Source of the DNA: an uncultured Clostridia bacterium
GTDB lineage: Bacteria > Bacillota > Clostridia > Lachnospirales > Anaerotignaceae
Length of the DNA stretch: 64,000 bases
NCBI GenBank assembly: GCA_910583755.1
Contig: CAJTZO010000001.1
Location: 1-64,000 of the forward strand
Reading direction: 5' to 3'
Shown here: piece by piece, positions 63,838 through 64,000 of the stretch
Layout: the number at the start of each line of letters is the position of its first letter
How positions within the stretch are numbered: the stretch's first letter is position 1
Notes under the pieces: model-generated
What the model saw: only the letters and a program-made list of their open reading frames with translations
Told to the model about the DNA's origin: nothing
The model's database searches: none
Program-made: the position numbers and the translations under genes

Positions 63838-64000
63838 TGTTTTTCTCCTCCTATAAAAAGACATTTTACAATACTTTCTCCTTTTACAAAATAAGGAATT
63901 TTATTTATTGTACATTCTTTTTTTGCTTTTTGACAATAGTGTGCAAAAGGACAACCCTCTATACTTGTCTGCTGAATAGGACTATGATAAAATCCATTTT
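63828..64000 (-). CDS. Peptide/nickel-type ABC transporter ATPase, 3' end only (DppD/OppD/NikD-like)
   Basis: The reading frame entering from the right edge ends at TAG (63830-63828), overlapping the next ATG by 10 bases. About 57 residues remain and contain EGCPFAHYC, then further Cys in KKECTI and VKCLF. This Cys-rich C-terminal region is typical of DppD/OppD-type ATPases, where it holds a [4Fe-4S] cluster or structural Cys. The nucleotide-binding domain is outside the window. Confidence 0.82.
   Translation of the reverse strand, partial: NGFYHSPIQQTSIEGCPFAHYCQKAKKECTINKIPYFVKGESIVKCLFIGGEKQCY

Noticed and set aside
1..64000. Mobile elements, CRISPR arrays, tRNA or rRNA genes
   Set aside because: None seen: no transposase or integrase frame, no regular repeats with spacers, no tRNA-like cloverleaf or rRNA sequence in the gaps.

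Overview
The window is low-G+C, densely coded chromosomal DNA from an anaerobic Gram-positive bacterium, most likely a Clostridia member of the Lachnospirales type; the species cannot be named from this sequence. The pointers are a compact fabT-fabH-acpP-fabK-fabD-fabG-fabF-accB-fabZ-accC-accD-accA cluster, FabK and FabT instead of FabI and FadR, reverse rubrerythrin behind a PerR-like operator, FeoA/FeoA/FeoB with a tiny Cys-rich FeoB partner, SLH and copper-amine-oxidase-type stalk domains, a GerMN protein, many TTG starts and classic TTGACA/TATAAT promoters. No phage, transposon, CRISPR array, rRNA or tRNA was seen. The content is mostly housekeeping, with several regulated or poorly described islands.

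Layout. 1-360: the broken 3' end of a MATE transporter gene. 361-1165: a sigma-A promoter, a ZTP riboswitch with terminator and a formate/nitrite-type channel gene. 1289-4550: envelope genes (C39-like protease, small lipoprotein, SLH-polysaccharide deacetylase, amidase). 4736-6817: an EF-G-like GTPase. 6949-9382: a PhoB/PhoR-type two-component system. 9421-17938: dacF facing a run comEA, second two-component system, GerMN protein, comEC, holA. 17971-21098: exonuclease, small orphan, beta-carbonic anhydrase, intact MATE. 21256-23470: DUF1538 transporter-like protein with two PII-like proteins. 23518-25097: membrane orphan and a flavin oxidoreductase. 25278-34987: the FabT-controlled fatty-acid operon, from initiation (FabH) and elongation to all four acetyl-CoA carboxylase subunits. 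35014-35605: BofC-like protein behind an RBS-masking hairpin. 35681-35822: an unassigned small RNA. 35926-41298: GH13 glycosidase, pseudouridine synthase, clpC. 41485-47683: orphan, radA, pyruvate carboxylase, tatD. 47728-52793: CAP protein, HD protein, purM-purN-purD. 52946-57893: M16C peptidase, reverse rubrerythrin, luxS, HD protein. 57937-60693: feoA-feoA-feoB-Cys-rich peptide. 60896-62497: pyrD-pyrE. 62637-64000: folT and a peptide-type ABC transporter cut by the window edge.

How the genes fit together. A one-carbon/purine theme recurs: the ZTP riboswitch on a formate channel, purMND and the folate S component. Metal and oxidant control appears at the feo locus and at rubrerythrin. Membrane lipid supply is a single self-repressed operon. 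The least described units are the DUF1538/PII/PII operon (a transporter with two built-in PII-type sensors is the simplest reading), the small RNA at 35715-35822, and the hairpin that masks the ribosome binding site of the BofC-like gene.
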